DNA from: Candidatus Poribacteria bacterium
GTDB taxonomy: Bacteria; Poribacteria; WGA-4E; WGA-3G
Reading direction: 5' to 3'
Assembly: GCA_028821605.1 (NCBI GenBank)
Contig: JAPPFM010000001.1
Coordinates: forward strand, 1 to 59,476
DNA: 59,476 nt
Each line of letters opens with the position of its first letter. Positions within the stretch are counted from its first letter, which is position 1. Below the pieces are notes generated by a model. It saw only the letters and a program-made list of their open reading frames with translations. It did no database searches and was not told the origin of the DNA. The position numbers and the translations under genes were made by a program. Below are positions 51,581 to 59,476 of the stretch, piece by piece.

Positions 51581-53404
51581 TCAAACCCGCATGACGACGG
51601 GGAAGATGAGCGGGGTCCGCTGCATCTGTTTCGAGAAAAACCTGCGGAGCGCACCTCGGATTTCGTCTTGGACGGTCTCCGTTTCGTGCTTTTGCTCGTC
51701 GCTCAAATTTTCGATGACGCGCCGGGTGATTTCTTTTGCTTCTTCTATCAGTTCTTCCGATTCGTCCATGTAGACAAACCCACGCGAAATAATCTCTATT
51801 TGTCCGGCGTTGAGTGCTGTTTTAGCGTCGCTATCAGCTGTCGGCTGTCGGCTATCAGTAGACTGTGTGACAGGTGCCGACATTTCGTCCGCCACAATGC
51901 CCTCTTGCTGACTGCTGACTGCTGATTGCTGATTGGCATCACCTGTATCGCTGTGCAAGACAATAATAGGGACGAGGATGCCTTCCTCCGAAAGTTGGAT
52001 ACGGTCTCGTAGGACGATATCTTCAAGTTCAATTTCCGGCTTGCCGTCAACGAGGACGCGTCCGGAGCGTCCCTCACGTCCAAAAACCTCGCACGTCTCA
52101 GGTGTAAGGTGGATGAGTTCGCCGTCTTCAGCGACTTTAATGTTGTCGCTGGGGATGCCGACAGACTCAGCGAGTTCAGCGTGTCGTACAAGGTTTTGGT
52201 ATTCGCCGTGCATTGGCATAAAAAACTTGGGCTGTAAGAGATTGAGGATCAATTTTAGGTCTTCGGCTGATCCGTGGCCCGAGACATGAACGTTGGCATT
52301 ACGCTCATGGTATATCTTCGCGCCGCGTCTGATCAGATGGTTCACTACATTCCCAATAGCCTTTTCGTTGCCGGGTATGATTCGGGCAGACATGACGACC
52401 GTATCGCCCTGTTCTACCTTTAAAAAGGGGTGATTGTCGAGTGCCATCAATGACATGGCAGATCGAGGCTCACCTTGGCTGCCGGTACTCAAAATCACAA
52501 CTTCGTGCGGTTTGAACATAGAGGCGTCGCGAGCGTCAATTAGATAGTCTGGGTTCAGGTTGAGATAGCCGAGTTCGGAAGCGATACGCACGTTATTGAG
52601 AAGGGAACGTCCACTGACAGCAATAAGTCGTCGATGTCTATTTGCTAAATCAATGAATTGCTGGATTCGGTGTAGACTTGAAGAAAAGGTACAAAGAAAA
52701 AGTTTCTGCTCCGTTTTCTGAAAAATATTGTCTATGGTATCATAGATGCTCCGCTCAGAAGGTGTTTGCCCGGGTCGTTCTACGTTTGTGCTGTCGGAGA
52801 TAAGCAGAAGCACGCCTTCTGAACCCAAGCGAGCGAGCGTTTGGATGTCACTCAATTTGCCATCGACAGGGGTCATATCAAACTTGAAGTCGCCTGTATG
52901 AACAATAACACCGATCGGTGTGCGCAGCGCGATCGCTACACTATCTGGAATGCTGTGTGTGACATGGATGAATTCAGCCGAAAAATCACCTAATTCGACG
53001 GTGTCACCGGGGGCAATGGTATTGAGTTGTGCTTTACCGAGGACGTTGTGTTCACGTAATCTCCCACTTGCAATCGCGAGCGTAAGCTGCGTGCCGTAGA
53101 CCGGCACATCTAACTGCCGTAAAACGTAGAATAAGGCACCAATATGATCCTCATGTCCGTGGGTTAAAAGGATGCCGCGAATCTTCTTTTTCCGTTCAAC
53201 GAGATAGTGGATATCTGGCAATATCAGATCAACACCGGGCATGTCAGCATTCGGTAGCATGAAACCGGTGTCAATGACGATAATATCGTCCTCGGTCTCA
53301 TACACCATCATGTTGAGTCCAAATTCACCTAAGCCTCCTAATGGAATGATCGAAACGTTTTTCTCAGTTATCTGTTCACTCTTGACGGGTGTGGAATTTG
53401 TCAT
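51581..53404 (-). CDS. rnj: Ribonuclease J with repeat-derived insert
   Basis: 607 residues, slightly longer than usual (~550-560). Metallo-beta-lactamase/beta-CASP features: the zinc motif LTHGHEDHIGAL (HxHxDH, ~81-92), THSIPDSVAIAL, GDFKFDMTPVDG, SDSTNVERPGQTPSE, STGSQGEPRSAM and HVSGHGSAEDL, PMHGEYQNL. The enzyme performs 5'-exonucleolytic and endonucleolytic RNA turnover in the cytoplasm. Between the beta-CASP part and the C-terminal domain, residues ~487-527 (NQQSAVSSQQEG...TDSRQPTADSDAK) have low-complexity composition and are encoded by CAGTCAGCAGTCAGCA-type repeat DNA, explaining the extra length. The C-terminal domain (QIEIISRGFVYMDESEELIE) is intact. The ribosome-binding site is weak. 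Confidence 0.93.
   Translation of the reverse strand: MTNSTPVKSEQITEKNVSIIPLGGLGEFGLNMMVYETEDDIIVIDTGFMLPNADMPGVDLILPDIHYLVERKKKIRGILLTHGHEDHIGALFYVLRQLDVPVYGTQLTLAIASGRLREHNVLGKAQLNTIAPGDTVELGDFSAEFIHVTHSIPDSVAIALRTPIGVIVHTGDFKFDMTPVDGKLSDIQTLARLGSEGVLLLISDSTNVERPGQTPSERSIYDTIDNIFQKTEQKLFLCTFSSSLHRIQQFIDLANRHRRLIAVSGRSLLNNVRIASELGYLNLNPDYLIDARDASMFKPHEVVILSTGSQGEPRSAMSLMALDNHPFLKVEQGDTVVMSARIIPGNEKAIGNVVNHLIRRGAKIYHERNANVHVSGHGSAEDLKLILNLLQPKFFMPMHGEYQNLVRHAELAESVGIPSDNIKVAEDGELIHLTPETCEVFGREGRSGRVLVDGKPEIELEDIVLRDRIQLSEEGILVPIIVLHSDTGDANQQSAVSSQQEGIVADEMSAPVTQSTDSRQPTADSDAKTALNAGQIEIISRGFVYMDESEELIEEAKEITRRVIENLSDEQKHETETVQDEIRGALRRFFSKQMQRTPLIFPVVMRV
51830..51938 (-). repeat. In-frame dispersed-repeat insert in ribonuclease J
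   Basis: Two simple tracts, GCTGACTGCTGACTGCTGAT (51907-51926) and CTATCAGCTGTCGGCTGTCG (51831-51850), flank a short unique stretch. They encode QQSAVSSQQ and TDSRQPTADSD. The same units occur between genes in this window. Confidence 0.82.
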
Positions 53405-53628
53405 AAAAAGTTATTCAGCCAACTACTGACTGCCGTTTAGGTTTACCAATACTTTCGGCAATTATTGTTATTATGGTAGATTTTACAATTACTTAGACAT
53501 TCTAAAGAGGCGAGGTTAGTACAGGAAATCCGCAGCAACACCCAAGCAAAGACACCAAGCAATACGCAGAAATATCCAGGCAAAGCACCTCGCCAGCGGC
53601 GGTAGAGGTTTTCGCTGCTATAGTTTGC
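53405..53628. other. Intergenic region between ribonuclease J and the TolB-like gene
   Basis: No gene. An 8-bp inverted pair GGCGAGGT (53509-53516)/ACCTCGCC (53587-53594) spans 86 bp, enclosing CACCCAAGCAAAGACACC. An AT-rich stretch (53461-53495) may contain the ribonuclease J promoter, but no clear hexamers were identified. Confidence 0.4.
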
Positions 53629-54654
53629 TTATCGCCAATGCAGATCAAGATAATCGTAAGCAGTTGAGGTAATCTGCTGCATTTTGGCGGTTTCAACGTC
53701 TACGGTAAAAATCTCGCTGGTGCGTCGCCCAGCTAAATCTGCCCCGATAAATGCGACCTGACTTCCGTCTGGAGACCATGTCGCGTTACTTCCCTTGTAT
53801 AAGCTCAGATTCAGATAGTTCTTAAATCGTCCGCGTTCTACCGTAGCAACGCAGATCTCGCCTGACACATAAAACAGGAGCTGTTTACCATCTGGTGACC
53901 ATTCTTCAATCTTTTGACACGGTGGCTCGTCGCGTTGCAGAAACCATTTCCTATTTATACTGACGACCTCCGGTTCTGCAAGCGCGAGGAGTCCATCGGT
54001 CGTAAACGCGATCCATTTACGGTCTGGCGACCACTCGGGCCATGTTGTTCCATTCGGTAACGTCTCAAGTAATCTTCTTTTTGGTTCTTTAACGGTTTCA
54101 CCTTTTGCATCCCAATATAGCCATCCTTTTGCCCACTGCTGGGTTCGCCACCGTTTTATTTTTCCATCAACCGTTACCACCCAATTTTCCAACGGATCTT
54201 TCGGACGGTCAATCTCGACCACAACCAGAAGGGCATGACTTAACGGGGACCACCAGAAATCGTGAATGTCATATTCTCTTTTGATGAGTCGCTTTTTCTC
54301 GGTACCATCTGCCCGCATCACATATAGCGATTTTGCCCCGTCTACCCCGGAGATGTAAGCAATTCGTTCCGTATCAGGGGACCATCGCGGGTTGCGCGAA
54401 AACCCATCATCGGTGAGTCGGCGAAAATCTGTGCCGTCCGGATTCATCGTACAGATGTTATACTGATAGAACTCCCACCATTTTTCTGTATCCCTGCCTC
54501 TCTCCAACATCCGCGTTGATGCTCGAAAACCGTCTTCATGCAGAAACGGCTCGCGAATGGTAAAGACGAATTTCCCCGCACCATCCTCTGCAAACACGCC
54601 TCCACCTAACGTGACAACTAATATGAGGACACCGATCAGACATTTGATAGGCAC
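53629..54654 (-). CDS. Exported TolB-like WD40/PD40 beta-propeller protein
   Basis: 341 residues from GTG 54654 (AAGGTAG 7 nt upstream). The N-terminal signal peptide ends GGGVFA-ED. Blades with TolB/PD40 motifs follow: DGTDFRRLTDDGFSRNPRWS, PDTERIAYIS, WPEWSPDRKWIAFTTDG, IEEWSPDGKQLLFYVSG, NATWSPDGSQVAFIGADLAG. It follows leuS by 57 bp on the same strand and may be co-transcribed with it. Probably periplasmic; binding partner unknown. Confidence 0.85.
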   Translation of the reverse strand: MPIKCLIGVLILVVTLGGGVFAEDGAGKFVFTIREPFLHEDGFRASTRMLERGRDTEKWWEFYQYNICTMNPDGTDFRRLTDDGFSRNPRWSPDTERIAYISGVDGAKSLYVMRADGTEKKRLIKREYDIHDFWWSPLSHALLVVVEIDRPKDPLENWVVTVDGKIKRWRTQQWAKGWLYWDAKGETVKEPKRRLLETLPNGTTWPEWSPDRKWIAFTTDGLLALAEPEVVSINRKWFLQRDEPPCQKIEEWSPDGKQLLFYVSGEICVATVERGRFKNYLNLSLYKGSNATWSPDGSQVAFIGADLAGRRTSEIFTVDVETAKMQQITSTAYDYLDLHWR

Positions 54655-54711
54655 AAGTCTACCTTCTTTGGACGTTTTTGTTGTGATGTTCTACCTACTT
54701 CAAGGCGATTT

Positions 54712-57267
54712 CTAAACAACGATGTTGATAAGGTTGCGCTTCGGCACGACGATAACCTTCCGAACCGGCTTCCCTTCGACGAAACGCTGAACCCGTTCAT
54801 CTGCCAGTGCTGCTTCCTCAATTTCCTTATCAGTTGCCTCGGCAGGAAGTTCAAGACGGCTGCGAAGCTTCCCGTTAACCTGTGCAATTATTGTTACGGT
54901 AGCACTTTCAAGCACTGATTCGTCGTGTGTGGGCCACTGCTCGTGTGCGATGAACCCCGTTTCACCGAGACGATGCCACAATTCCTGTGCAATATGGGGT
55001 GCATAAGGCGAGAGCAGATGCAGGAAGATTTTTAAGGTCTCCTTCGGTAGCGATTGTGCCTGTGTAGCGGTATTAACGAAAATCATCATCTGGCTAATCG
55101 CTGTATTCATCTTATCAATCGACTCCGTATCCTCTGTTACCTGCTTGATAGTTTTGTGGAGTTCGCGCCAAAGTTCGGGCACTGTTGTGCCGGCAGCGTC
55201 GGTCAATTTCTCGCTGAGTTCGCCGCTCTCTTCATCAATAACAAGCCGCCAGACGCGTTGCAGGAATCGGTAGACCCCTTCTACCCCTGCATCCTGCCAC
55301 GGTGTGCTGGCTGTGACCGGACCGATGAATAGCAGATAGAGACGGAGTGCATCCGCACCGTAATTGTCAATAACGTCGTCCGGATTGATGACGTTAAAGC
55401 GCGATTTCGACATCTTCTCTATTTGCACATTGAGGGGTAGGCTGGAAGTTTTCACAACCGATTTTCCATTGTTCTGTTCAACTTCGTGTGGATAGTAGTA
55501 TTTACCCGCATCGTCCTGATACGATTCAGCGAGGATTGTGCCCTGGTTCACCAAACCTTGGAACGGTTCTTTGGTGGAGACGAGTCCACTATCGTAAAGC
55601 ACTTTGTGCCAGAAACGGGCATAGAGCAGGTGCAAAACGGCATGCTCGGCACCTCCCATGTAGAGGTCTACCGGCATCCAGTAGCGTTCGAGTTCAGTAT
55701 CAAAAGGTGCCCCAGTATTATGTGCGTCGAGAAAGCGGAGATAATACCAACAAGAACCTGCCCATTGTGGCATAATGTTCGTCTCCCGCGTCGCTGCTCG
55801 ACCATCAGGTAGTGTCACCTTCAACCAGTCTGCATCAGCGCGGGCAAGTGGCGGTTTGCCATCTTCTGTCGGTTTATAGGCATCAATAGACGGCAGCTCG
55901 ACAGGTAGTGCCTCGTCCGGCAGTTGAACAATCGTTCCGTCGTCAAGGTGTGCCAATGGGAAAGGTTCACCCCAATACCGTTGCCGTGAGAAAAGCCAGT
56001 CCCGCAAGCGGTACTGAACTTGACGCGTGCCCTTTCCCTCGCTTTCGAGCCAGGCAATCATTTTTTCTTTGGCTTCAGCAACTTGCAAGCCGTTGAGGAA
56101 ATCTGAATTGACGCAGACCCCGTCTCCTTCAAAAGCCTCCTCTTCGATTGGTTTTTCACCCCCGCTAATGACCTCAACGATCGGAATGTCAAAAGTCGTA
56201 GCGAATTCGTGATCGCGTTCATCGTGGCCCGGTACTGCCATGATGGCGCCCGTGCCGTATGTCATCAGAACATAATCCGCGACCCAAATTGGGATAGGTT
56301 GATTGTTGCAAGGATTAATAGCATAAGCACCTGTGAAAACGCCTGTCTTTTCTGTCGCCAAATCCGTACGTTGGAGATCGGATTTGTTAACGGCTTCCTC
56401 AACGTAAGCATTAACCACGGATGCTGCATCAGGATGTGTTATTTCAGAAACAAAGGGATGTTCTGGTGCGAGTACGCAATAGGTTGCCCCAAAAAGCGTA
56501 TCGGGACGTGTTGTGAAAACGGTGAACGTCTTATCGCTGTCTTCAATATTGAAAGTAATGTCTGCACCTTCCGATTTGCCGATCCAGTGCCGTTGCATCT
56601 CTTTGAGACCCTCGGGCCAATCCAATAGGTCCAAGTCTTCTAATAACCGTTCAGCATAAGCGGTAATTTTGAGCATCCACTGGTGCATGAGGCGACGTTC
56701 GACTGGATCTTCGGTTTCGACGTATTTTCCATCTTTTACTTCTTCGTTTGAGAGGACAGTGCCTAATGCTGGGCACCAGTTGACCGGCACATCGGCGAGA
56801 TATGCTAAGCCTTTTTCATAGAGACGGAGAAAGATCCATTGTGTCCATTTGTAGTATTCAGGTAGAGAGGTGTCAATTTTGCGAGACCAGTCGTAAGAGA
56901 GACCGATGCGCTGGATCTGCTGCTGAAAGGTTTCTGTATTCCGTTTTGTAACATCCGCTGGATGTTCGTTTTCGCGGACTGCGTACCGCTCTGTGGGAAG
57001 TCCGAAGGCATCCCATCCCATCGGGTGCATCACGTGATAGCCCTGCATCCGCCGAAAATTGGCGAGTACATCGGTCGGGACATAGTTTTTGGCGTGTCCC
57101 ATGTGAAGTCCGGCACCTGAGGTATAGGGAAACATGCCAAGCACATAGAATTTCGGCTTCGTCTTTAGGGTCTCAATATCGTTTGGAACTTTGAATGCTT
57201 CTTTTTTTTGCCACTCGGCTTGCCAATAGGGTTCTATTTTCGCCGGGGCGTAAGGATGGTTCTCCAT
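54712..57267 (-). CDS. leuS: Leucyl-tRNA synthetase
   Basis: 851 residues, usual bacterial length. The HIGH-type motif is [15 protein letters not shown] (~53-67); the KMSKS motif [16 protein letters not shown] begins at about 616. The editing domain ([40 protein letters not shown]) is present with its threonine-rich and GTG segments, and the zinc/leucine-specific region [14 protein letters not shown] is seen. The C-terminal anticodon-binding and LeuRS-specific domains are complete. It charges tRNA-Leu and edits mischarged norvaline or isoleucine. A consensus-like promoter lies 52 bp upstream. It sits near leucine-synthesis genes by chance rather than in an operon with them. Confidence 0.97.
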   Translation of the reverse strand: MENHPYAPAKIEPYWQAEWQKKEAFKVPNDIETLKTKPKFYVLGMFPYTSGAGLHMGHAKNYVPTDVLANFRRMQGYHVMHPMGWDAFGLPTERYAVRENEHPADVTKRNTETFQQQIQRIGLSYDWSRKIDTSLPEYYKWTQWIFLRLYEKGLAYLADVPVNWCPALGTVLSNEEVKDGKYVETEDPVERRLMHQWMLKITAYAERLLEDLDLLDWPEGLKEMQRHWIGKSEGADITFNIEDSDKTFTVFTTRPDTLFGATYCVLAPEHPFVSEITHPDAASVVNAYVEEAVNKSDLQRTDLATEKTGVFTGAYAINPCNNQPIPIWVADYVLMTYGTGAIMAVPGHDERDHEFATTFDIPIVEVISGGEKPIEEEAFEGDGVCVNSDFLNGLQVAEAKEKMIAWLESEGKGTRQVQYRLRDWLFSRQRYWGEPFPLAHLDDGTIVQLPDEALPVELPSIDAYKPTEDGKPPLARADADWLKVTLPDGRAATRETNIMPQWAGSCWYYLRFLDAHNTGAPFDTELERYWMPVDLYMGGAEHAVLHLLYARFWHKVLYDSGLVSTKEPFQGLVNQGTILAESYQDDAGKYYYPHEVEQNNGKSVVKTSSLPLNVQIEKMSKSRFNVINPDDVIDNYGADALRLYLLFIGPVTASTPWQDAGVEGVYRFLQRVWRLVIDEESGELSEKLTDAAGTTVPELWRELHKTIKQVTEDTESIDKMNTAISQMMIFVNTATQAQSLPKETLKIFLHLLSPYAPHIAQELWHRLGETGFIAHEQWPTHDESVLESATVTIIAQVNGKLRSRLELPAEATDKEIEEAALADERVQRFVEGKPVRKVIVVPKRNLINIVV

Positions 57268-57318
57268 TTCTTGTTCTTCTCCTTTTTCATCATAAGCGTG
57301 TTGGTTTTACGAGAATAA

Positions 57319-57347
57319 ATTTTAACACAACTTTGTTCTATTGTCAA
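57319..57347 (-). promoter_or_regulatory. Sigma70 promoter of leuS
   Basis: Minus strand TTGACA (57347-57342), 17-bp spacer, TAAAAT (57324-57319), 52 bp before the leuS start codon. Confidence 0.65.
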
Positions 57348-57380
57348 GATGGCTTTTTTCAGTGAGGTTGCCATAAACTT

Positions 57381-57409
57381 TTGAAAAAAACTTAAAAGTA
57401 TTGTAAAAT
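57381..57409 (+). promoter_or_regulatory. Candidate sigma70 promoter of the PhoX-like gene
   Basis: TTGAAA (57381-57386), 17-bp spacer, TAAAAT (57404-57409), 94 bp before the start codon. The region is AT-rich, so chance matches are likely. Confidence 0.4.
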
Positions 57410-57502
57410 ATTAAAGTTATACTTTAACATGTGAAGAAAGCATTCCGTCTACAATACAAAGATTTGATAACCGCTTTAACGTTCGCTTGATGAGGGAAAT
57501 TT

Positions 57503-59017
57503 ATGAAAAATAAACTATCTCGACGGCAGTTTCTACGCTCTGGCGCGCTCGCGACCGCATCTGCAGCAGTCAGTCTCGGATTTTTAGGATGTAGCAATGC
57601 ATTGATTCAAAAGATGCCGGGCTTTGAACCTCCACCTCCCTTCGAGTTTGTGCCGACTGCGAACCGTCTCCTTGATCTCCCCGAAGGATTTACCGCGCAC
57701 GCTTTTTCGAGAACGGGTGAAAAGATGGACGATGGACTTTGGGTACCGGGTGGGCACGATGGCATGGCAGCTTTCCCGGGTCCCAACGGTAAGACTATCC
57801 TCGTCCGAAATCACGAATTGGTCGCCACCGCCAAAAACGTCGGACCTTTTGGATGGAATAACGAAAAGATTGAGCGTGCTGCTGTTGACAAATTCTATGA
57901 CGCTGGATCCGGTGAACTACCCTGCCTCGGTGGGACGACGACGCTGGTCTATGACACGCGGACACAGACACTGGAGAAACACTTCTTGAGTCTGATAGGG
58001 ACGATCCGGAATTGTGCCGGTGGACTGACACCTTGGAATACGTGGCTTACCTGTGAAGAGAATGTACAGAAGTTTGACAAAGAAAACACCTATGAAGCAG
58101 ACCACGGGTACAATTTTGAAGTCCCGGCTTCCGCTGACATAGGGTTAGCCGACCCGATCCCGTTGAAGGCGATGGGCCGTTTCAATCATGAAGCGGTGGC
58201 TGTTGATCCCAAAACTGGGATTGTCTATGAAACCGAAGACAGGGGTGATAGTTTAATCTATCGGTTTATCCCGGACCAACCGGGGGAACTCGCTGCAGGC
58301 GGTAAACTTCAGGCATTGAAAATTCGAGACCTTGAAAGTGCAGATACCCAAAACTGGCGAGACCGGAATCAAAAAATCTTCTGGTGGACATACAATCCGG
58401 TGCCAGTGGGAGAAACGCTTGCGGTTGAATGGGTGGATATTGAGAATGTGGAATCACCAAATGATGACCTCCGTATACAAGGGGCTGAGGATAAAGGTGC
58501 GGCGAAGTTCGCACGCGGTGAAGGGATATGGTACGGTAGTGGCTCTGACAATGGCGAATTCTATATTGCCTGCACGAATGGTGGTATTGAATACAAAGGG
58601 CAAATCTGGAAATATGTACCGAGTCCTTATGAAGGCACAAGCCGTGAGGAACAAGAACCGGGTACTATTGAACTCTTCATTGAACCAAACGATGTCAATC
58701 TCATGGAAAACGCTGATAACCTAACAGTTACGCCTTGGGGAGACCTTATCATTTGCGAAGATGGTCCAAATGAGGAATTCCTAATAGGCGTAACCCCCGA
58801 AGGAAATATTTATCGGTTTGCCCGAAATGCTGGGAATATGTCTGAACTCGCGGGTGCGACGTTCTCACCGGATGGCACAACGCTCTTTGTGAATATTCAG
58901 AGTCCTGGGATTACATTGGCGATCACTGGTCCTTGGCACCAAATTCGGCAGCGTTCTGAGGTACTATGGCAGAAGCCTAATAATACGGCATCAACGAGCG
59001 CGTCTCTTGGTGGCTAA
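57503..59017 (+). CDS. PhoX/DUF839 family protein with Tat signal
   Basis: 504 residues. The twin-arginine signal SRRQFLRSGALATASAAVSL is followed by LGC, so it may also be lipid-modified. Family features: LPEGFTAHAFSRTGEKMDDG, VPGGHDGMAAFPGPNGKTIL, VRNHEL, CAGGLTPWNTWLTCEEN, FNHEAVAVDPKTGIVYETED, WVDIENVESPNDD, GEFYIACTNGG and GATFSPDGTTLFVNIQSPG. PhoX enzymes are calcium/iron-dependent alkaline phosphatases acting on phosphate esters in the periplasm; DUF839 also includes uncharacterised propellers, so activity is likely but unproven. GAGGGAAAT precedes the ATG. Monocistronic, with a long inverted repeat after the stop. Confidence 0.9.
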   Translation: MKNKLSRRQFLRSGALATASAAVSLGFLGCSNALIQKMPGFEPPPPFEFVPTANRLLDLPEGFTAHAFSRTGEKMDDGLWVPGGHDGMAAFPGPNGKTILVRNHELVATAKNVGPFGWNNEKIERAAVDKFYDAGSGELPCLGGTTTLVYDTRTQTLEKHFLSLIGTIRNCAGGLTPWNTWLTCEENVQKFDKENTYEADHGYNFEVPASADIGLADPIPLKAMGRFNHEAVAVDPKTGIVYETEDRGDSLIYRFIPDQPGELAAGGKLQALKIRDLESADTQNWRDRNQKIFWWTYNPVPVGETLAVEWVDIENVESPNDDLRIQGAEDKGAAKFARGEGIWYGSGSDNGEFYIACTNGGIEYKGQIWKYVPSPYEGTSREEQEPGTIELFIEPNDVNLMENADNLTVTPWGDLIICEDGPNEEFLIGVTPEGNIYRFARNAGNMSELAGATFSPDGTTLFVNIQSPGITLAITGPWHQIRQRSEVLWQKPNNTASTSASLGG

Positions 59018-59476
59018 CAATCAAAATCTCGCTGCTTAAAATTTCCAAGGGCACTTGAAACCCAACGCATTCTCACACTGACAGTGTTTGAGGTGTTGGG
59101 TTTCGCTATATCTATTCTACAGGAATAGTTCAACCAAAATTAGCATCCTCCGCATAAACTATAGATTCTTTGTCTTTTCCCTCTCAACCCAACCTACGTG
59201 CTTTTGACAAAATATTTACATGCCGTGCCGCTTTTTTCAAAAAAATTAAAGTTTCTGAATACTTTGATAAACCAAATGTGTACTTCTGTTTTGGGTAAAT
59301 ATCCTCAGAAAATTCTGTTGAAACTCCATCGGTTTTGACCCAGAATCTGTTTTTTTCAGAGAATTAGCACAAAATTTGCTTAAGTTGGAACAACATTCTG
59401 AAAGGGAACACGGTGGCATAGACTAAATGAAGTTTCAGAATTTAATTCGGTAATAATCCGACATAGCGTAGCAAAG
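59018..59476. other. Intergenic region to the window end
   Basis: Apart from the inverted repeat at 59057-59104 no feature is clear. TTCTACAGGAATAG (59114-59127) recalls TTCTACAGGAAAT near 2171. The AT-rich sequence with GTGGCATAGACTAAATG near 59412 resembles the promoter area before 7799, and a gene may begin beyond the window. Confidence 0.4.
59057..59104 (+). terminator. Inverted repeat downstream of the PhoX-like gene
   Basis: GAAACCCAAC (59057-59066) and GTTGGGTTTC (59095-59104) form a perfect 10-bp stem around 28 nt containing a small CACT-GAC-AGTG hairpin. It starts 40 bp after the stop; no strong T-run follows, so terminator function is uncertain. Confidence 0.5.

Overview
The window looks like one contig from a Candidatus Poribacteria-type genome (Poribacteria/Planctomycetes-like bacterium). 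The reasons are indirect but concordant: secreted WD40 proteins that end in a dockerin-like repeat plus a tail with the motif [16 protein letters not shown]; a cluster of DUF1501, DUF1549/DUF1553 and planctomycete-type cytochrome genes; giant propeller lipoproteins; and many families of small palindromic repeats scattered between and even inside genes. No rRNA, tRNA or CRISPR array was seen.

Layout. 1-5432: two tandem secreted WD40/dockerin/sorting-tail proteins sharing a 380-bp identical tract. 5578-7301: a duplicated-domain hypothetical protein and a convergent amidohydrolase. 7799-14275: a 1441-aa propeller lipoprotein and a probable envelope protein. 14465-18233: a BlaI-type repressor translationally overlapped by a BlaR1/M56-like sensor with an unusual multi-domain C-terminus, behind a consensus promoter. 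18311-26941: five exported proteins (DUF1501, PQQ-type propeller, DUF1549/1553, GH29-like, PSCyt1-WD40). 26957-29030: an enolase-superfamily enzyme plus an ornithine-cyclodeaminase/mu-crystallin homologue, plausibly a cis-3-hydroxyproline pathway. 29181-31238: an Rpn-type nuclease and a polysaccharide deacetylase.

31385-39447 is the highlight. Four tandem paralogous genes are each interrupted, at the same place, by an in-frame TGA right after a Cys codon. Each reads on in the same frame through a conserved GSGKxLRA stretch into a thioredoxin-like second half, and each has a hairpin exactly 17 nt after the TGA. I annotate these as four selenoproteins (Cys-Sec dyad) rather than eight split genes. 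They follow a divergent IMP dehydrogenase-like gene whose stop lies 2 nt before the first selenoprotein start; a HAD hydrolase lies further upstream.

40332-44759: leuD and leuC are separated by a PIN/DUF2281 toxin-antitoxin pair, and an IS200/IS605-type tnpB element sits directly in front of the leuC start codon. 44805-50141: a defence cassette (a single-chain endonuclease-methylase-specificity protein plus a zinc-ribbon partner) flanked by copies of a palindromic repeat. 50233-59017: a branched-chain amino-acid-type binding lipoprotein, ribonuclease J carrying a repeat-derived insert, a TolB-like propeller, leuS, and a Tat-exported PhoX/DUF839 protein.

Gene ends, frames and motifs were read directly from the sequence. 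Family names come from recognition of motifs without database searches. Selenocysteine insertion and pathway assignments are inference.
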